A stretch of DNA of 64,000 bases from Chalara sp. BL73 (Eukaryota > Ascomycota > Leotiomycetes > Helotiales), in assembly GCA_918026815.1 (NCBI GenBank), contig CAKJVC010000162.1:87365-151364 (forward strand), read 5' to 3'. The notes beneath the pieces were generated by a model that did not search any database, was not told the origin of the DNA, and saw only the letters and a list, made by a program, of their open reading frames with translations. Position numbers and translations under genes: made by a program. Of the stretch, positions 32,887 to 46,122 are shown piece by piece (the stretch's first letter is position 1; the number at the start of each line of letters is the position of its first letter).

Positions 32887-34307
32887 ATGAGGCCCCAGTC
32901 GTTGAGAGCTTCGCTGCTCCTCAATGCCTCAAAACCTACCAGTTCTCAGTTCTTTTCGACGTGTACAAGATGTCAATTGGCAATAATGTATACGGCTCTA
33001 CCTCGTGCGAGCTTCGGACACCAATATTCTGCTCGAAGGTGCCAATCAACATGGGCTCAAGCAGTTTCGGTCGCATCCAATGTCTTCTCAAATGCCACTT
33101 CCAAAGTAGCAAGCAACGGCAATATCACGATAGATCCTCTAAGAATGGTTGCGAAAGAGATGAAGTTCCTGACTGGTAACATACGACAACTTCTGGGCTC
33201 TGGGCATCCATCTCTCGACACAGTTGCAAAATATTATACACAGGGAGAAGGAAAACATGTGCGACCTATGATCGTTCTTCTTATGTCTCGAGCCACAGCA
33301 CTAGCCCCTAAACACCCCAGATATAACGGTCAACGTAACTCGATTGATATCGATGCTCCCATATCTCCGAATTCAATTCTTTCAGACGTCAATCCTGACT
33401 CACCCACACTAAACCCGCTAGCGAGCAAGCAATCTAGTTATTCAGCAGCGGACAGCGATATATTACCCTCTCAGCGCCGGCTGGCTGAGATCACCGAGCT
33501 TATACATACAGCCTCCCTTCTTCACGACGATGTCATCGATCACTCAACTTCGAGGCGCGGAAATACCTCAGCAAATCTAGAATTTGGAAACAAAATGGCA
33601 GTGTTGGCAGGGGACTTTTTGCTTAGTCGTGCATCTGTTGGCCTAGCACGCCTTCGGGACGCTGAAGTAACGGAGCTTCTAGCTACCGTGATTGCGAATT
33701 TGGTCGAGGGAGAATTCATGCAATTGAAGAATACCGCATCGGATGAAAAGAATCCAAAGTGGACGGAGGAAACAATCAGCTACTATTTGCAGAAAACATA
33801 TTTGAAGTCTGCAAGTTTAATATCGAAATCATGCCGTGCGACAGCATTATTGGGTAATTCAGATGCTGGGACTGTTGAAGCTGCATACTCTTATGGGAAG
33901 AATTTAGGTTTGGCATTTCAACTGGTGGATGATATGCTAGATTATACTGTCAGCGAAGCAGAGTTGGGGAAACCTGCGGGTGCAGACCTAGAATTGGGTC
34001 TTGCAACTGCACCGTTATTGTTCGCATGGAAGAATAATAAGGAGCTGGGCAACCTAGTAGGGAGAAAGTTCAGTCAAGAAGGAGATGTTAGCAGAGTAAG
34101 GCCTTTACCTGCCCAAATAATGACCGTTTACTAACAACACGACAGGCAAGGGAATTGGTTCTTCAAAGTGACGGTCTAGAGCAAACACGAGCCCTCGCGG
34201 AAGAATACGTCAACAGGGCCATTGCAGCGATAGAATACTTCCCAGAGAGCGAAGCAAAGGAAGGTCTGATAGAAATGGCTATAAAAACTCTCAAGCGGCG
34301 GAAGTAA
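32887..34307 (+). CDS. COQ1: Mitochondrial polyprenyl diphosphate synthase (ubiquinone side chain)
   Basis: Two exons, 32887-34095 and 34146-34307, encode 456 aa; the 50-nt intron has a textbook TACTAAC branch site. The first about 60 residues are rich in Arg/Ser and lack acid residues, a mitochondrial presequence. Prenyltransferase motifs are complete: GEGKHVRP (substrate phosphate binding), LLHDDVIDHS (first Asp-rich motif) with the RRG that follows, GDFLLSRA, and QLVDDMLDY (second Asp-rich motif). The enzyme extends isopentenyl units to make the tail of ubiquinone in the mitochondrion. A low-complexity insertion of about 50 residues (SIDIDAPISPNSILSD...) before ELIHTASLLHDD is usual in filamentous fungi. 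Confidence 0.95.
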
Positions 34308-35357
34308 GGCCACATTTAAGGTTTCCAGCGGAGAATAGTAAAATCTCCACCTTCTGTACAAATTTACCTGTATCCACTATCTGTAATGAATAGGACACGA
34401 ATAGACGGCGGATGTATCATATCTGAAGCAGAAAGCTTCCGGAGATGCCAAAAGCTGATAGACATAGTAGTGTTTTAGTCAGGCTGCAATATCACAGCGA
34501 TCACATCTATGCGAGTGTCAGTTTTGTGCTCGCCTACATATCTACATAAGTGCTAAAATGAATGCCCCTGTGCTTAATTCGTTTGTGACCGAGTTCCTGT
34601 ATTCTGGAAACTTTGAGAGAGCCTTTGAATATGCTTGTGCTCATCTTTGGACATGCAAACCTGCCTGCTAGTGCAGCTACCGTGTAGTAGTACCACCTGT
34701 ATTGCCACTAGAATTGCAGCTATCGTAGCTTTCCTTCTTCTCTTATAAAGTCGTCTCAATTTTATTCGTATAAGGTTTAGCGATCGACATAGGCTCCCAG
34801 TTAGTGATGTCCAGGACCACACTAATTTTCCGATCATATAGGCCATGCCTCTTCTTAATTTTCCCTCATCATAGCAAGTATACTTTGATCGTCATTGATC
34901 TGAAGCTGAGATAAAGGGTTCGTCATGATGGTGGCGGTGGCGGCCGAGAGGTATTCCACACAGCTAATGTACAGCGAAATTCTCGCAAAAGCTATATCTG
35001 CGTGACGAAATGCATGAGCACCAAGAATGTTGTTGGGAGCGGCGATTCTTTTCCTTGAAACATAATTAAGCAAGCAAAAACCAGTAACTAACAAAGACTT
35101 CGCTGTAACTTTATCACTCATTATTTGCGCATACGACAGAGTTCTTCAGGCCTACAGCTGGAAGAATGAATGCACTTTACATCTGTTGATTGCATTCTTA
35201 CGCAGCCTAATAGCTATTCTATGGCCCGTCACTTAAATTTCAATTATGGCCATGTGCAGCACAGACAACCCCAAAGTATATCTTGATTGAGCATAAGCAC
35301 GCACCTTGTTTTCCCTCCAAATAAGCAGTGTCTTCATGCCCATATAAAATAACCATT
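34308..35357. other. Intergenic region
   Basis: About 1 kb downstream of COQ1. Short minus-strand frames (34574-34846, 34855-35121) have no recognised homology. They may belong to decayed DNA adjoining the kinase relic. Confidence 0.35.
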
Positions 35358-37163
35358 TCACTGCAGCATCCATGAACCAGGTAAATCGCCACTAATAATT
35401 CGCGCAAACCACGCTCTGCACCGAGGGTTCGTAAAAGCATCTGGCAGCCGAGTGGGGACATTAGGTACTGGAGGTGTATGAAATGGGGGGGAACTATCTC
35501 TTTCCTTCAAATAAGTGCAAAATTTTCCAATTCTGTATGTCGCTTCTGTTCCAGTGAAAAGTGGCTCTCCTTGCGGTACAGTTTTGGCAATCTGATTAGG
35601 ATTTGTCATATCATATATAGCCAGGATTCTATCCGCTTCTCTTGTTATTCCCGCCAGTGTGGGCCGTTCATTTTTATCATATGCTAGCATTTCGAACAGA
35701 AGGTGTACCAAAGCCTAGCTATAATTAGTCTAAGTGGTTTCGAGAGGCTGTGGCGCGGAAGTGTGGAAGGCAGTGGCGCGGGCACCATTAAAATCAGTGC
35801 AGATCGAGCTTGTCAAGCATGTATTCACAACCGATTTTTATCCATCAGTACAAGATAAATTCAATACTTCATACGTTTGTCTCTAGGCCGATTTGATTAC
35901 GTTGTGGGTGGGCATGTTGCCATGTGGGTATTCTTTTTACGAATTTAAAGTATGGCTGGTGAAGTCATTGTTCCTGCTTCGGTATTAGAACTATGAAGTC
36001 GGATTTGGATACCACTCACCGGAGCCATAAATGGCTAAGTCGGTCTCCGCACTAAATAAGAGTTAACACTACACGTCAAAGATATCAGCAAATAAGGCAA
36101 GGCGGGAGTCTAACCAGTATACAAGTAATCGCTCGAACCCCTGGTTGCACATACCTTGAAAATATTCCACTTGTGCTGAACTTGATCAGAATCATTGCCA
36201 CCAGGATCCATATCTCCAACCAGGACTTTGGATAAGTTAGCTTGCTTGATTTCTAAGCCCTCTACAGGGGTTGAATGGATTTCCCGCTGCTTTTTAGCTT
36301 GAGATAGAAATGAGCGATTCCATTTGCCCAAGACGCAAGCAAATCTAGATCCTCGTTTCCACACTCTAGAATAAGCAACGCGTTTCCCATACATCTAACC
36401 CAAAGCTAGATGTATCCTTCCGAGAGAAATAAGATACTATTCAGCACGTTACTACTTTGTAGATCAGTACGATTTTAAGACACCCTGGTTGTGTACGTTC
36501 TTACTCAAGCCTTAAATTTCAGACGTGTTTGCCACGTCGCCACCTTGGCAGAATTCTATAAATATTCGAGAGATATATTCTTCAGGATCAGCTCGCACTC
36601 TCCTTACTCGAGGTACATCATAAAGAAGGCGATCTCTAGACAATGAGGCACCAGTTCCTGGTTCTTCATGGTATCCTACTCTCCCAAATTAGCAAGAGTT
36701 TAAAGGTAACGAGACAGCTATGTATTTCGCATGAAGGTGCTCATTGTATGATCACCTTTATAAATCTTTATAGCATGGATTGTTTCAAACTCCATGATCT
36801 TCGATGGGAAATAGGACTCCCATTTTAAGTATTCATCGCGAATGCTCGATTGCCTAACCGCAAGAAATCCAGGCCCAGAGCCTCGTCCTATTCGTTGAAG
36901 TTTAACTACTATTCCGTTTGAGCCTTACCAATCGCGTTGACAACCTCCCAACCCCCAGGATCTAACTCATGCCAGTATTATGAGTGGTCAGGCCATGCCT
37001 TCTGCTGAACTTCAGTGAAAGTTAAGAATCGTGGAGGATGTGGGGCCGGTAACATGTTTTGATTGACTTCTATTGAGGCTCTGGGATGAGCGGGAAACCG
37101 ATCCGGTATGTAAGCCTGCTCATCCCATGCCTCAAGATCAGCAGCAGTTCTTCTTGGCGGCAT
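35358..37163 (-). pseudogene. Decayed serine/threonine-type protein kinase gene
   Basis: Separate pieces in kinase order can be read on the minus strand. A possible N-terminus starts at ATG 37163 (MPPRRTAADLEAWDEQAY). A glycine-loop-like RIGRGSGPGF lies near 36865-36894, a hinge-like RIFIEFCQGGDV near 36535-36570, a segment KVLVGDMDPGGNDSD near 36190-36235, and a subdomain XI-like LLFEMLAYDKNERPTL near 35655-35705. They are in different frames and separated by many stop codons. I could not thread them with normal introns, and the HRD and DFG motifs were not found. I therefore read it as a degraded gene, though a very intron-rich live gene is not fully excluded. Confidence 0.55.
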
Positions 37164-38043
37164 TGTAGTAAGGTAGTCAGACGGATTGGATGAGTTGTGT
37201 GGGTGTTAGCATTAACAGATGCGTTACATTATCAGGAGAGAAAGTTACAATTATAAATTTGGGATTTTCCTGTGTCAATTCTATTTTTTCTTCATGCCAA
37301 AGCTTTTGTGAGCTGGTGATGTAGATCAAAGAGCAACAAAGCCTTGATTGTATGCCCCATATACCCGTATCTGCACTACTTCTTTGTTCATTGCTGAAGA
37401 GGACCAGCAGCAGTGCGTTCCGACATCTGGTAATCTATATCCAAATAAATCTTATTGCAAGGCATTTATTTGGTTGAGAAAACATCATCGATCAAGGAAA
37501 TCTAACTGCTTAGCCTAACTTACCCGGACAACATCATGAGCTACCCACTGTCTCCGCTTTGAGGAATCCGCTACGTTCTTCGTAAGGTATGTTATGGTCG
37601 GAAATCTTGGCGTGAAATAACGGAAAATCGATTTTGCAAGCCTTCTTCCAACTTGAACATGGTCTGATTGTGGATATGGTTCACGGAACTTCCTTGCGAG
37701 ATTATCGTCTCTAATAATTATGGGCCAGAACCATTACCGGCTCCCTCCTATCTGCCTTGGCCGGATTTAAGGACTTTAACGGTCTACAGTCATGAACCCT
37801 GGTATCGCTTTCTGCACCATACTAAAAACTTGGCTTTTAATCAACTCGTTATAATAATTGTCGGTCTTGTTATCATCTAATATCAATCTTTCGCGATCAA
37901 CACGAAATGCATAATGTGGTTAGCTTTCGAGGTATGGAAATCTTGGAGCATCACCTAACATGATAGCTAAAAGCAAGATGAGCCACCTGCTCTGGAGCTC
38001 AAAGTCACATGCCTCGCAACAAATTCTGCCTCCTCCCAGTCCC
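37164..38043. other. Intergenic region
   Basis: About 880 bp with no supported gene. The strongly CT-rich plus strand at 38040-38130 is the reverse of the Gly/Glu-rich end of the next coding region and not a separate element. Confidence 0.4.
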
Positions 38044-40146
38044 TCATTGGCCCTCTTCATCTCCCCCTACCTCTTCCTCTCTATCTCCTCCCTCTGCCTG
38101 CCCTCCCTCTCGCTTGACCTTCCGACTAGTTGCTTTTTTGTCCTGGCAATCTTGGCAATATAAAACACGCTTGGTGACCCCCTTCGTTGTATGCATTCTG
38201 AAATTCTCCAAATCGAAAACACCATAGCAGCAGTTGCATTGGCGCTTACCCACCATCTCAAGTTGGGCTCTCTCGTCATCTGGCTTGAAACGGCCTCGTT
38301 TTCCGCTCTGGGAGGTATCGGTCGCAGCTCCAGCATTGGCCTTAGCTTTGGCAATCGTCTTTGCTCTTGCGGGCGCCTTCTTCTTTGGGCTCTCCATCTC
38401 ATCAGATAGCTCGGAGTCTGTCTCTGCATCGTAGAGGTTCTCTTTACGACGTCTCTTTAACTTGGGAGCTGTGGCGGGGCCAGCGACTGGTGTAACAGAG
38501 AATCTAGCCAATTCGTCATCTGCTTCCACCTCTGATCGAGCTCGCTTCTTGGAAGTGGTTGATGATCCGGCTTGGGTTGGGATAGACTGTGGTGCAGATG
38601 CTTGTACGGGTCCGGCTTGCTTTGAGGCAGACCTGGTAGCTCGCGCGGTAGATGCTCGGGTTGTTCCAGTTTGAGCTAGAGTAGGCTTCATAGATGGACC
38701 ACCTGAAGCTTGTGGAAGACTAGCTTGAGTAGGAGTCGGCCTGGTAGCTGTGATAGAGATTCCTTGTGTCTCGTTTGCTTGGACCGAGGCAGATCTGGTC
38801 AATGGAGCAATCATATTCTGTGCCGTACTGACTTGAGTCGAGGCTGATAATGTAGGCACAACAGAGGCGGGCTCTTCTGTAGCTGCTGGCTTTGAGGTAT
38901 TTCTTGTAGAGCGACGGAGACCAGACTGAACAGAAGTGCTTTGGCCTTTGGCGGTTTGAGCTACAACGCCTTGAACGGCATCATGAGTTGCATCAATCTG
39001 AACTGAATTGGTTTGAGTTCCAACTTGCTTAACGAGTGGGTCATCCGTTTGAGTACCATCATCTCGACCACGGGCGGCAGCAAACTTTCCTTTCCAGTCG
39101 GCGATTCTCTTATTAGCCTGCCTTGCAAACTTTTCTGCGTTAGCTTGAGCTTTCTTCGCCTCAGCAATTTGAGCATCTCTTGCTTTGTTGGCCGCATCAA
39201 TGAGGTTCTGGCCTTCCAAGTCCCTGTCAATCCAGTTAGCATATCATCGTGTGAAAATAACTAAATGCTGGAATGGAAAAAAGATGGCTTGCATGGGTGG
39301 AGAACAAAGATGAAGAGGTTGCTGAGATTACTCTCTGGCTCAATCTACACTGTATTGCGATAAAGAGTCAATGAAGGAAACAAGACATACCAAGGTGGCG
39401 CAATGGTCTCATTAAGTCGTGCCGGAACTGGATGGCTGTCCACAGGGTTTCGGTTAACACCTGCGTATGATGCTATTCGTGGCTGGGGTACTGGAGCCTG
39501 AAGCGCTAGTCCGGTGCGGATGCGTTCCATATCTTGCTGTGAGAGATCGCGGGGCTCTAGATCGTAACGATCACAGTAATTGTCCAGTTGTGCCCGTTTT
39601 GATGTGGAGGTTGTGATAGGGTAATATGCTCCAGGAGCCTAGGCAGTGTTAGCAGACTGATGGCGCTATACGGAGAGTCTTACTATTTCCGTCAGGTGTG
39701 TCTTTACGCGGAAGATATCAATACCAATCTTCGCTCGATAGGCACGTTCCGCAGCATTATAGTCGTCAGCGTAGGCATCTGGCGTAGAGAAAACGTTAGA
39801 AGGAGCAAGGCCGACATAGTCTTGTGTAGCTGCCAGGACTCCGGAATCTGTCATAGACTTTGATCCGATAAAGCGGATGGTGCTCTCCAGGAGCAAGGTA
39901 TGCGCCTGGTTTGTTCGAATAGCGCCGATAACTATTCCCAGTGATGTCAGTGACTTCATGTCTAAGGTTTCTGAGTTCAGGCTGCTCACTGAAATCAACA
40001 GCTTTAGCCTCCAGGGCTGTAAGCTCGGTGATGGCGGGTTCCTGTGGGGTTATGATTGTATTGATGAGGTTATACTCCAAACCGCTGATGACCCGGCGAA
40101 CCGAATCTACATCGCGGATGAAGACCTTGTCTAGGATTGATGCCAT
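38044..40146 (-). CDS. Nuclear-looking repeat-rich protein with C-terminal Cys cluster
   Basis: Exons 39955-40146, 39684-39905, 39391-39638 and 38044-39223 give 613 aa. Introns at 39224-39390 and 39639-39683 are sound (GTATGT and GTAAGA donors). The first intron (39906-39954, 49 nt) has a poor GTCACT donor; it is used because it closes the frame. The alternative is a continuous first exon with one extra base in an AAA run at 39859-39861. The N-terminal half is helical (TNQAHTLLLESTIRF..., ANKARDAQIAEAKKAQANAEKFARQ coiled coil). The centre has loose Thr/Gln/Ser/Ala repeats (TQAS, SVQ), then a basic KLKRRRKE, and near the end CNCCYGVFDL...LYCQDCQ, two CxxC-like pairs that could bind zinc. Unknown function; DNA or chromatin binding is a guess. 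Confidence 0.65.
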
Positions 40147-43100
40147 TTTGGCTCGCTGTAGAAAGATATTATCAATCAAGTGAATTTTCTTGGCTGCTGA
40201 TCAGTTGAAGATTATATCTGTAGTTGTTCTGAAGAGAAACGAGGCGAGAGGGGAGGGAGGTGGTGGATATATATCCTTCCCAAGGAAAGATAGTGTAAAA
40301 CAAAGTTGCTATTATGATTAAAATTGGCAGAAACAATATCAAATATCTTGTTGTGTACTATTATGAATATAGTTGGTGTTTGGGGTCGCGGATTTTAGCT
40401 GCTATTGTGGCAGAGAGGGAACTGAAAAATCAGGCTGGTACCTCACCTCAAGTCCCACCACCACAACATTGGTATTGTTTCCGCGCTGTGCGCAACCTCG
40501 GACTTGTACCACCTAAACATGGTTTCAATACAAAAAAGCTGCAATGAAACAATACAATTAGCGCTTTACGTTTTGATCTTACGAGGCTTTCAGGCATCTG
40601 CAAGGCTCAGCGTAAAATACACTGACGAAAATCGAGTTGGTAGGAGAGAGAGGTGGGGGGGGGGTTTAATTATACAGATTCAAGCCGTCATATATGAGAG
40701 ATTGAGTTAGGATATGTTGCTTTTTAAGCTGTAAATCACAAGCCTTGAGAACGAGCCTCGAAAATCAAAGCAAAGCAAAGGGCTTTTCAGGCCGTTGATT
40801 ACAGAGTTCCTTCCTAAGAATCCAGCCATGCTGCTTTATCGGTCTCTCGGACGTCTTGATGATACAATACCTTCTGATATGCTCAAAATCTAATTCCATC
40901 CTGGGAAAGCTTGTGAGGGTGCATTATCCGCTTAAGGCGGCGTCGTGGGGTAAGCTAAGCGAGCTCTTGGCGGTTTCTTGAGACCACATTTAGCTGGCCG
41001 ACGACGCCGCTATAATTTTTTATTCTCACCCGGAAGTTGAAGTAGCGACCAAAGCAAATGCCCTTGCAATATCTGTGTGGGACGAAATCGACGGGGTTGG
41101 AGACTGGTACAAATTGTTTCGGTCTTCGTCGTTGACAATGCATAATGAAGAGAGAGAGAATGCACTCATCTGCTTGATGCATATTGTTGGTAAGTATGGA
41201 GATGATAAGCAAGTACAGAGCTTGCTGAAAGTATCTCTAAAGCATGGTGAATGGTATTTAATCGGAAACTGTATTATCAATTCGTGGTAAACGGGTAAGC
41301 CTCTGCATGCAAATTTGTCTACCAGTCATACTTTTATGAGCGAGGCTGAGTCGAGATCTAACATTTTGAAGATATGACTTTAGTCAGCTTCATGGGTGAA
41401 TACGAAATGTATACTTGATATGCTGCTACGGTAGTTTTAAGAATCTGTATGTTAGATCTGGGCATGGAGGCATTGGCGTCAAAACTTAGGAAGCAGATGT
41501 TAATAACACATAGCAACTCCATAACAATGCAGGTGAAAGTCAATCAGTGTCAGAGGCAAGTGGTATTGTGTACTGTCTTGAGTTCATATAAGCCATGAAG
41601 AGCGGTCGACGCATATGAAAAAAGAAGCGAAAGGAAATCCTGAATAAAGAGTTATACTATGGAAGCTGGATGAACTAAGGAGTATAGCGAGCTTTAAAAA
41701 TTAGAGCATTTCTCTTGGCCCCATAGGTCAAATTGGGAATCTGCTCAAACGGTGAAGAAATAGCCAAAGTGTGATTGCATGGTCATGAAATAACATGCGG
41801 AAGGAGAGTTCATGTTCGAGAGTGTAGGCTATGGGCAGAATTCGTCCTAGACTGTGGTTTGCATTCCCCCGTTGAAGAAAATAATCACTCCTTGGAGAAA
41901 AGTGAATTCTGAGATGTAGATCGATCCATGGTAGGCGGTCAGCGACGGTATGGTGATGGGTCGATATGGGTGGTCGAGGAAGATATCGTGCATAGAACGA
42001 TAGCCAAGCATGACCGTGAAGCTCCATGTAGATGGATTGATGTGATGTGCGAATGTGATCATCACTGTTTCCATCCCATCAAAAAGGGTAAGCAACTCGA
42101 ATGCGCTTGTGCAATAACTCTGCCTCATCCTCGCTACCTTTTATTTCGGTACCACAGTCATTGTCGACTTCGTGGCACCCAGAACTATTATCGTTATCAT
42201 ATTTGGGCTCGAGGGCCTCTATTTCATCCTCTGGATTGTTTCCATATTTGTTGATTCTTGTTATCCTTGTTTCGATGCTATAACCCGCCTGTCTGCTCTC
42301 GCATCGCCTTGCATTCTGGCCATTGCTTGGGCTTGCCAACAAAAGCAGAGGCGGCTCGCCACAGTGGAAAATGGTCTTTCCTAGAGCTCCAGTGTATACA
42401 GGCTCTCCCTCACCTGCGTAGGCCATTTCAGGTCGTTGTTTTCATCTGTAATAACGTTTGTTGTAGGTGTTGGTAAATTTATGCCAGAGTAGTTTACATT
42501 TGTTTTGTACTGCACGCTCTGCCAAGTGTTCTTCAAGCAGTATTGTAGCCGCTGTCTTTTCGCCCTCTATTCAGTAATATCGAGTACCTCTCTTCTTGCC
42601 GACCAAGCGTTGATGGATCTGCTTCCGCCAAGCATTCAACTTGTTGATGCTTCTTTGAGTTCCAGTTCGTTTCAATCTGATGCGTGTATAATACTCCAAC
42701 ACCATCAAAAAGTTGTCCGCAGGAGTTCACGTTCTTTGTATCAAATTCTATGAATAGCATAGAGATATCTCTCTAACCACGAACAGCAAGTTTTTGAATG
42801 TAAACTCTAGGTTTAACAATCATATCTTAGACCAATCTCTCTCTCTCTCCCTCCTTTGACTAGCATGAAATGAATCAACCATCGGCTACTGAGCTTCGTT
42901 CCGTATAAACATTAGAGAAAATCGGTTGATAGCTGTCAGGCATGATTTACTTCATTAAAAGGCTCGTAAATGCCAAAGTGGGGAGATAGACGGTTCTCAA
43001 TAAAAGCAGCCATCTTTGTGGCTGTACGGACAGGCTTATTTGCACTCTCATGTGAGGAGCACTCTTGCCTTGACGAACGACTTCGTTGTTAAAATCCTCA

Positions 43101-43749
43101 AAAAATCTAGCACAATGGTTGCTCTGCTACCTTGAGTCGTTCAATAACAGTCGCGGCACTAGCTTTTTTGCGTAAAGTTCAAGTTCACAGGCAGAAGCGT
43201 ATCGAAAAATTCATCTCCCATAAATATAGCAGAGGCTAGCTTGTATACTATTCAATGTAGAAGGATATGAATTAATGCACAAACGTTACTGAACAATTTC
43301 ATCGCTGAAGCCACCAACAACATGACCATCTGTGAGTATTAAGAAGAAAGCCTCTCCTCTTGTGTATCATTCAGATGAATGTACCTTGTATTTACGGATA
43401 CTACCATCATTCACATATGACTCCTTCCGGGCTTGGAAACTGCAGACAAACTAAGCAGCAGCAAAAAGTGCACACGGTATTTTACAAGCAGAAAGAAAGA
43501 GAGCTGAACATGAGGGGTTATGATGGCACTCCTCCGCAGCAACTTTGGCCACAGACGATGCTGACCATCACGAACAACGTTCCGTGGCTAGAACATGTAA
43601 AATGTTCCATGGCCCGCAACAATGCATCGGCTGGCTTGCTCCACCATGTTCGGCACAAACAGAATGGATCACTCTTCCGCCAGTTTTGGAATCAGATTTC
43701 TGTTCTGTTGGGTATCATATAGAATCATTACTCCAAAGTAGTGAAAAAC
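40147..43749. other. 3.6-kb region with no supported gene
   Basis: Many short frames, none convincing. Minus-strand frames at 41847-42128 and 42079-42426 overlap in different frames and look protein-like, perhaps parts of a decayed gene, but no family was recognised. A run of ten G bases occurs at about 40655-40664. No transposon ends or tandem array were noticed. Confidence 0.4.
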
Positions 43750-44546
43750 TCAGCGCAATAAGCCGCCAAGATCTCGCTCCATGCCACTGACCCTATCCTC
43801 GAGCTCTCGCTTCCTCCTCTCCAAGTCTCTGATCTCTTCTTCCTCTCTCCTTAGATCCTCATCCGTGATCTCCACCTCACTTTCTCCTTCTGCTTGCTCA
43901 TCCTCATCCTCATCATCAAGGTCATTGCCACTCCAGCTACCACCATTCATGCGCTCCAAATCCCGCGTTTGTCTAGCGACCTTCTGCTCATAATGCTGCA
44001 AGCTTCCTTGTAATTCAGTATATCTCTTCCTGAGATTCTCAATCCTCTTTGGGATGCCGGGCATCTCATATACACTATTGAGCTTTTCTGCTCCACAAAG
44101 GAGCACTTCCAGATCGATCTCGCCCTTCTCTTCTGTGCGCCGGACCCGCTGGTGCAACTCTGGACCTAAAACTGCTGCCACCGCTGTATTTTTCCTTGGT
44201 GCTCTAGCCCCAGTCCCGATTCCCGCAGTCACCTCTCCGGACGCGACGTTAAAGACAGTCTGCCTCCTTCCATTCTCTTTCTGAGGAGGGTAAGGGGCAG
44301 ACGCGGTGGGAGCCGGCTGAGGAGGTGGTACCGAGAATAAGGCGCGTTCATGGGGTTCTGTATCCCTGATCAGGGAGGTTATATCAGATGTTGATAGCAG
44401 TGCATTTGTGAATATCTTGGGTGGTGGAAATCTGGAAAGGGTCAGAACTGGCTGGTGTTTGGGGAAAGGGAACAGACATACGGCAGTGCCGCTATGGATT
44501 CTGAGGAGAGAGCAATTTGCTCGAGATGGCGCTCTAGAAGAGACAT
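43750..44546 (-). CDS. SPC34: DASH complex subunit Spc34
   Basis: Two exons, 44482-44546 and 43750-44431, with a 50-nt intron, encode 248 aa. The N-terminus MSLLERHLEQIALSSESIAALPFPPPKIFTNALL and the following SDITSLIRDTEPHERALF are the conserved signature of fungal Spc34. The middle is Pro/Ala-rich. The C-terminal third is a coiled coil (IENLRKRYTELQGSLQHYEQKV..., then EEEIRDLERRKRELEDRV) with an acidic linker. Spc34 is part of the DASH/Dam1 ring that couples outer kinetochores to spindle microtubules. Length agrees with other filamentous-fungal members. Confidence 0.9.
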
Positions 44547-46122
44547 TGTTGTGATGGGGATTGAATCGCTGCCCGGTTTAGTCTTTGGCGGGGTGTTTAT
44601 TACACGCTCAGGTTACCCTGTGATATACTGGACGCGCTGTTGCGGCACTTGCCAAGATATGATTACATAACCACGGTTTTGACGCAACCATTGCAACTTC
44701 CATCTAAATGTTCCTTGAAATTGTACATCCTCAACCCTTGTAAATTACGTCTTTACGAGCACTCCCGTACTTTGCCCTGTTTCATTCAATACGACCTGTA
44801 TTCTACGCTTACCGGACGGATGCGATGATATATCACATGATCTGTGTCAGGCTCCGACCTCCCGAGCTGTGCCAGCACTCCCCCTTTCCCCATCACCCTC
44901 TTTTTGTTGTTGGGGGCCGCCTCGAAATTTTTGTGCTGCGTGTTTTCTACTCGCCATCCATTAGACAGGACTCAATCTGCACCTGCCCTACAATTGGCTT
45001 CTCCCCATTTGCGCGTGTCAAATCAGATCAGTTCCGCTCCCGACCATTAATTTTCTTTTCAGTGCCAGCGCATCGCGAAATCCTGAGCATCTAATAATAT
45101 CACCGTGTCGATATTATCATATTAGCCTCACCTACTATTTTGTTTGTGCCTCTACTGCACGTGCCACCCTACATTCCAGTCCGTGACAAGTTGTCGTTTC
45201 GGCACAAAAAGGAAAAGCAAAGCAAGTCACTTGGCCCGGGCAAGGAAGCTCCTGGCTTGCACAGTGGCATAGCTGCCCAACGCAAGGAGAGAAGGAAGCC
45301 CGACAACAGCCTGAACCCGGTTGGAGAATTGCGAGATCACAAGCAATCCCGAAAGCCCCGGATCTGGACATCTGCACAGGCAGCGTACTGTGAAGCAGAG
45401 CACTGCACATCACTACTGAGCTCCCTAAAGATCATTCCCCTTGACAACGCTTTGGTTTAGGTACCATTGATCTGCCCTTGGTATACTATTTTCCACCGAC
45501 TGTTTGTTTCGTCTGGCGGTGGGCCTTCCACCCGGCGTTCCAGAAGGCAAGGCCCTGCATTTGCATTGACGTGCGTTGCATCGTCAATCGTGGTGTGAAA
45601 AAAAGTATAAGACCGGGGCTGCCCACTTTCTCCCTTTTTTAAATTTCATATTCCCATCCCAGAGCTTAATAACTCGGAAGCCTCCCTCAAACACGCCTTG
45701 CCTACCTCTCCTTACGAAACCACCCCCTTTTCCAACGCCAGACAAGCAACCCAGGCGTCTTTATTATTTCTACTTTTTGCACATTGTCATTCACCCTTCA
45801 CCCAGCAACTGGGCCTTGACAATTCGCGGGCTGTCAACCGCTTATCCACGCCTCCTGTGCCGGTCCACGTCAGGGACCACCACGCACAATTTCGGCCAGG
45901 ACTATACCTGACGCCCCCTTGAACTTACATATTAGGGACATAGGCTTCAGATTTGGGATTCAGACTTCACGGAGCCCCTTTGCGCCAAGGTTTTGAGTCT
46001 ACTTATCATGAACTGCAATCCTCCTCGACTTCCCTCTCCCAGTTGGAGATACCTGCCACGGGCGTTGACGCCTTGACCTCGAAATACTTGACACGCATAC
46101 CAAACATTGGAATCTGTACACA
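44547..46122. other. Long divergent intergenic region
   Basis: About 1.6 kb between SPC34 (minus) and the acidic Ser-rich gene (plus). Pyrimidine-rich tracts between about 45630 and 45800 suggest a long promoter and 5' leader for the downstream gene. Open frames here (for example 45140-45460) have no protein-like signature. Confidence 0.45.

Noticed and set aside
45140..45460. 106-codon plus-strand frame upstream of the acidic gene
   Set aside because: No conserved motif, atypical composition, lies in a pyrimidine-rich promoter-like region.
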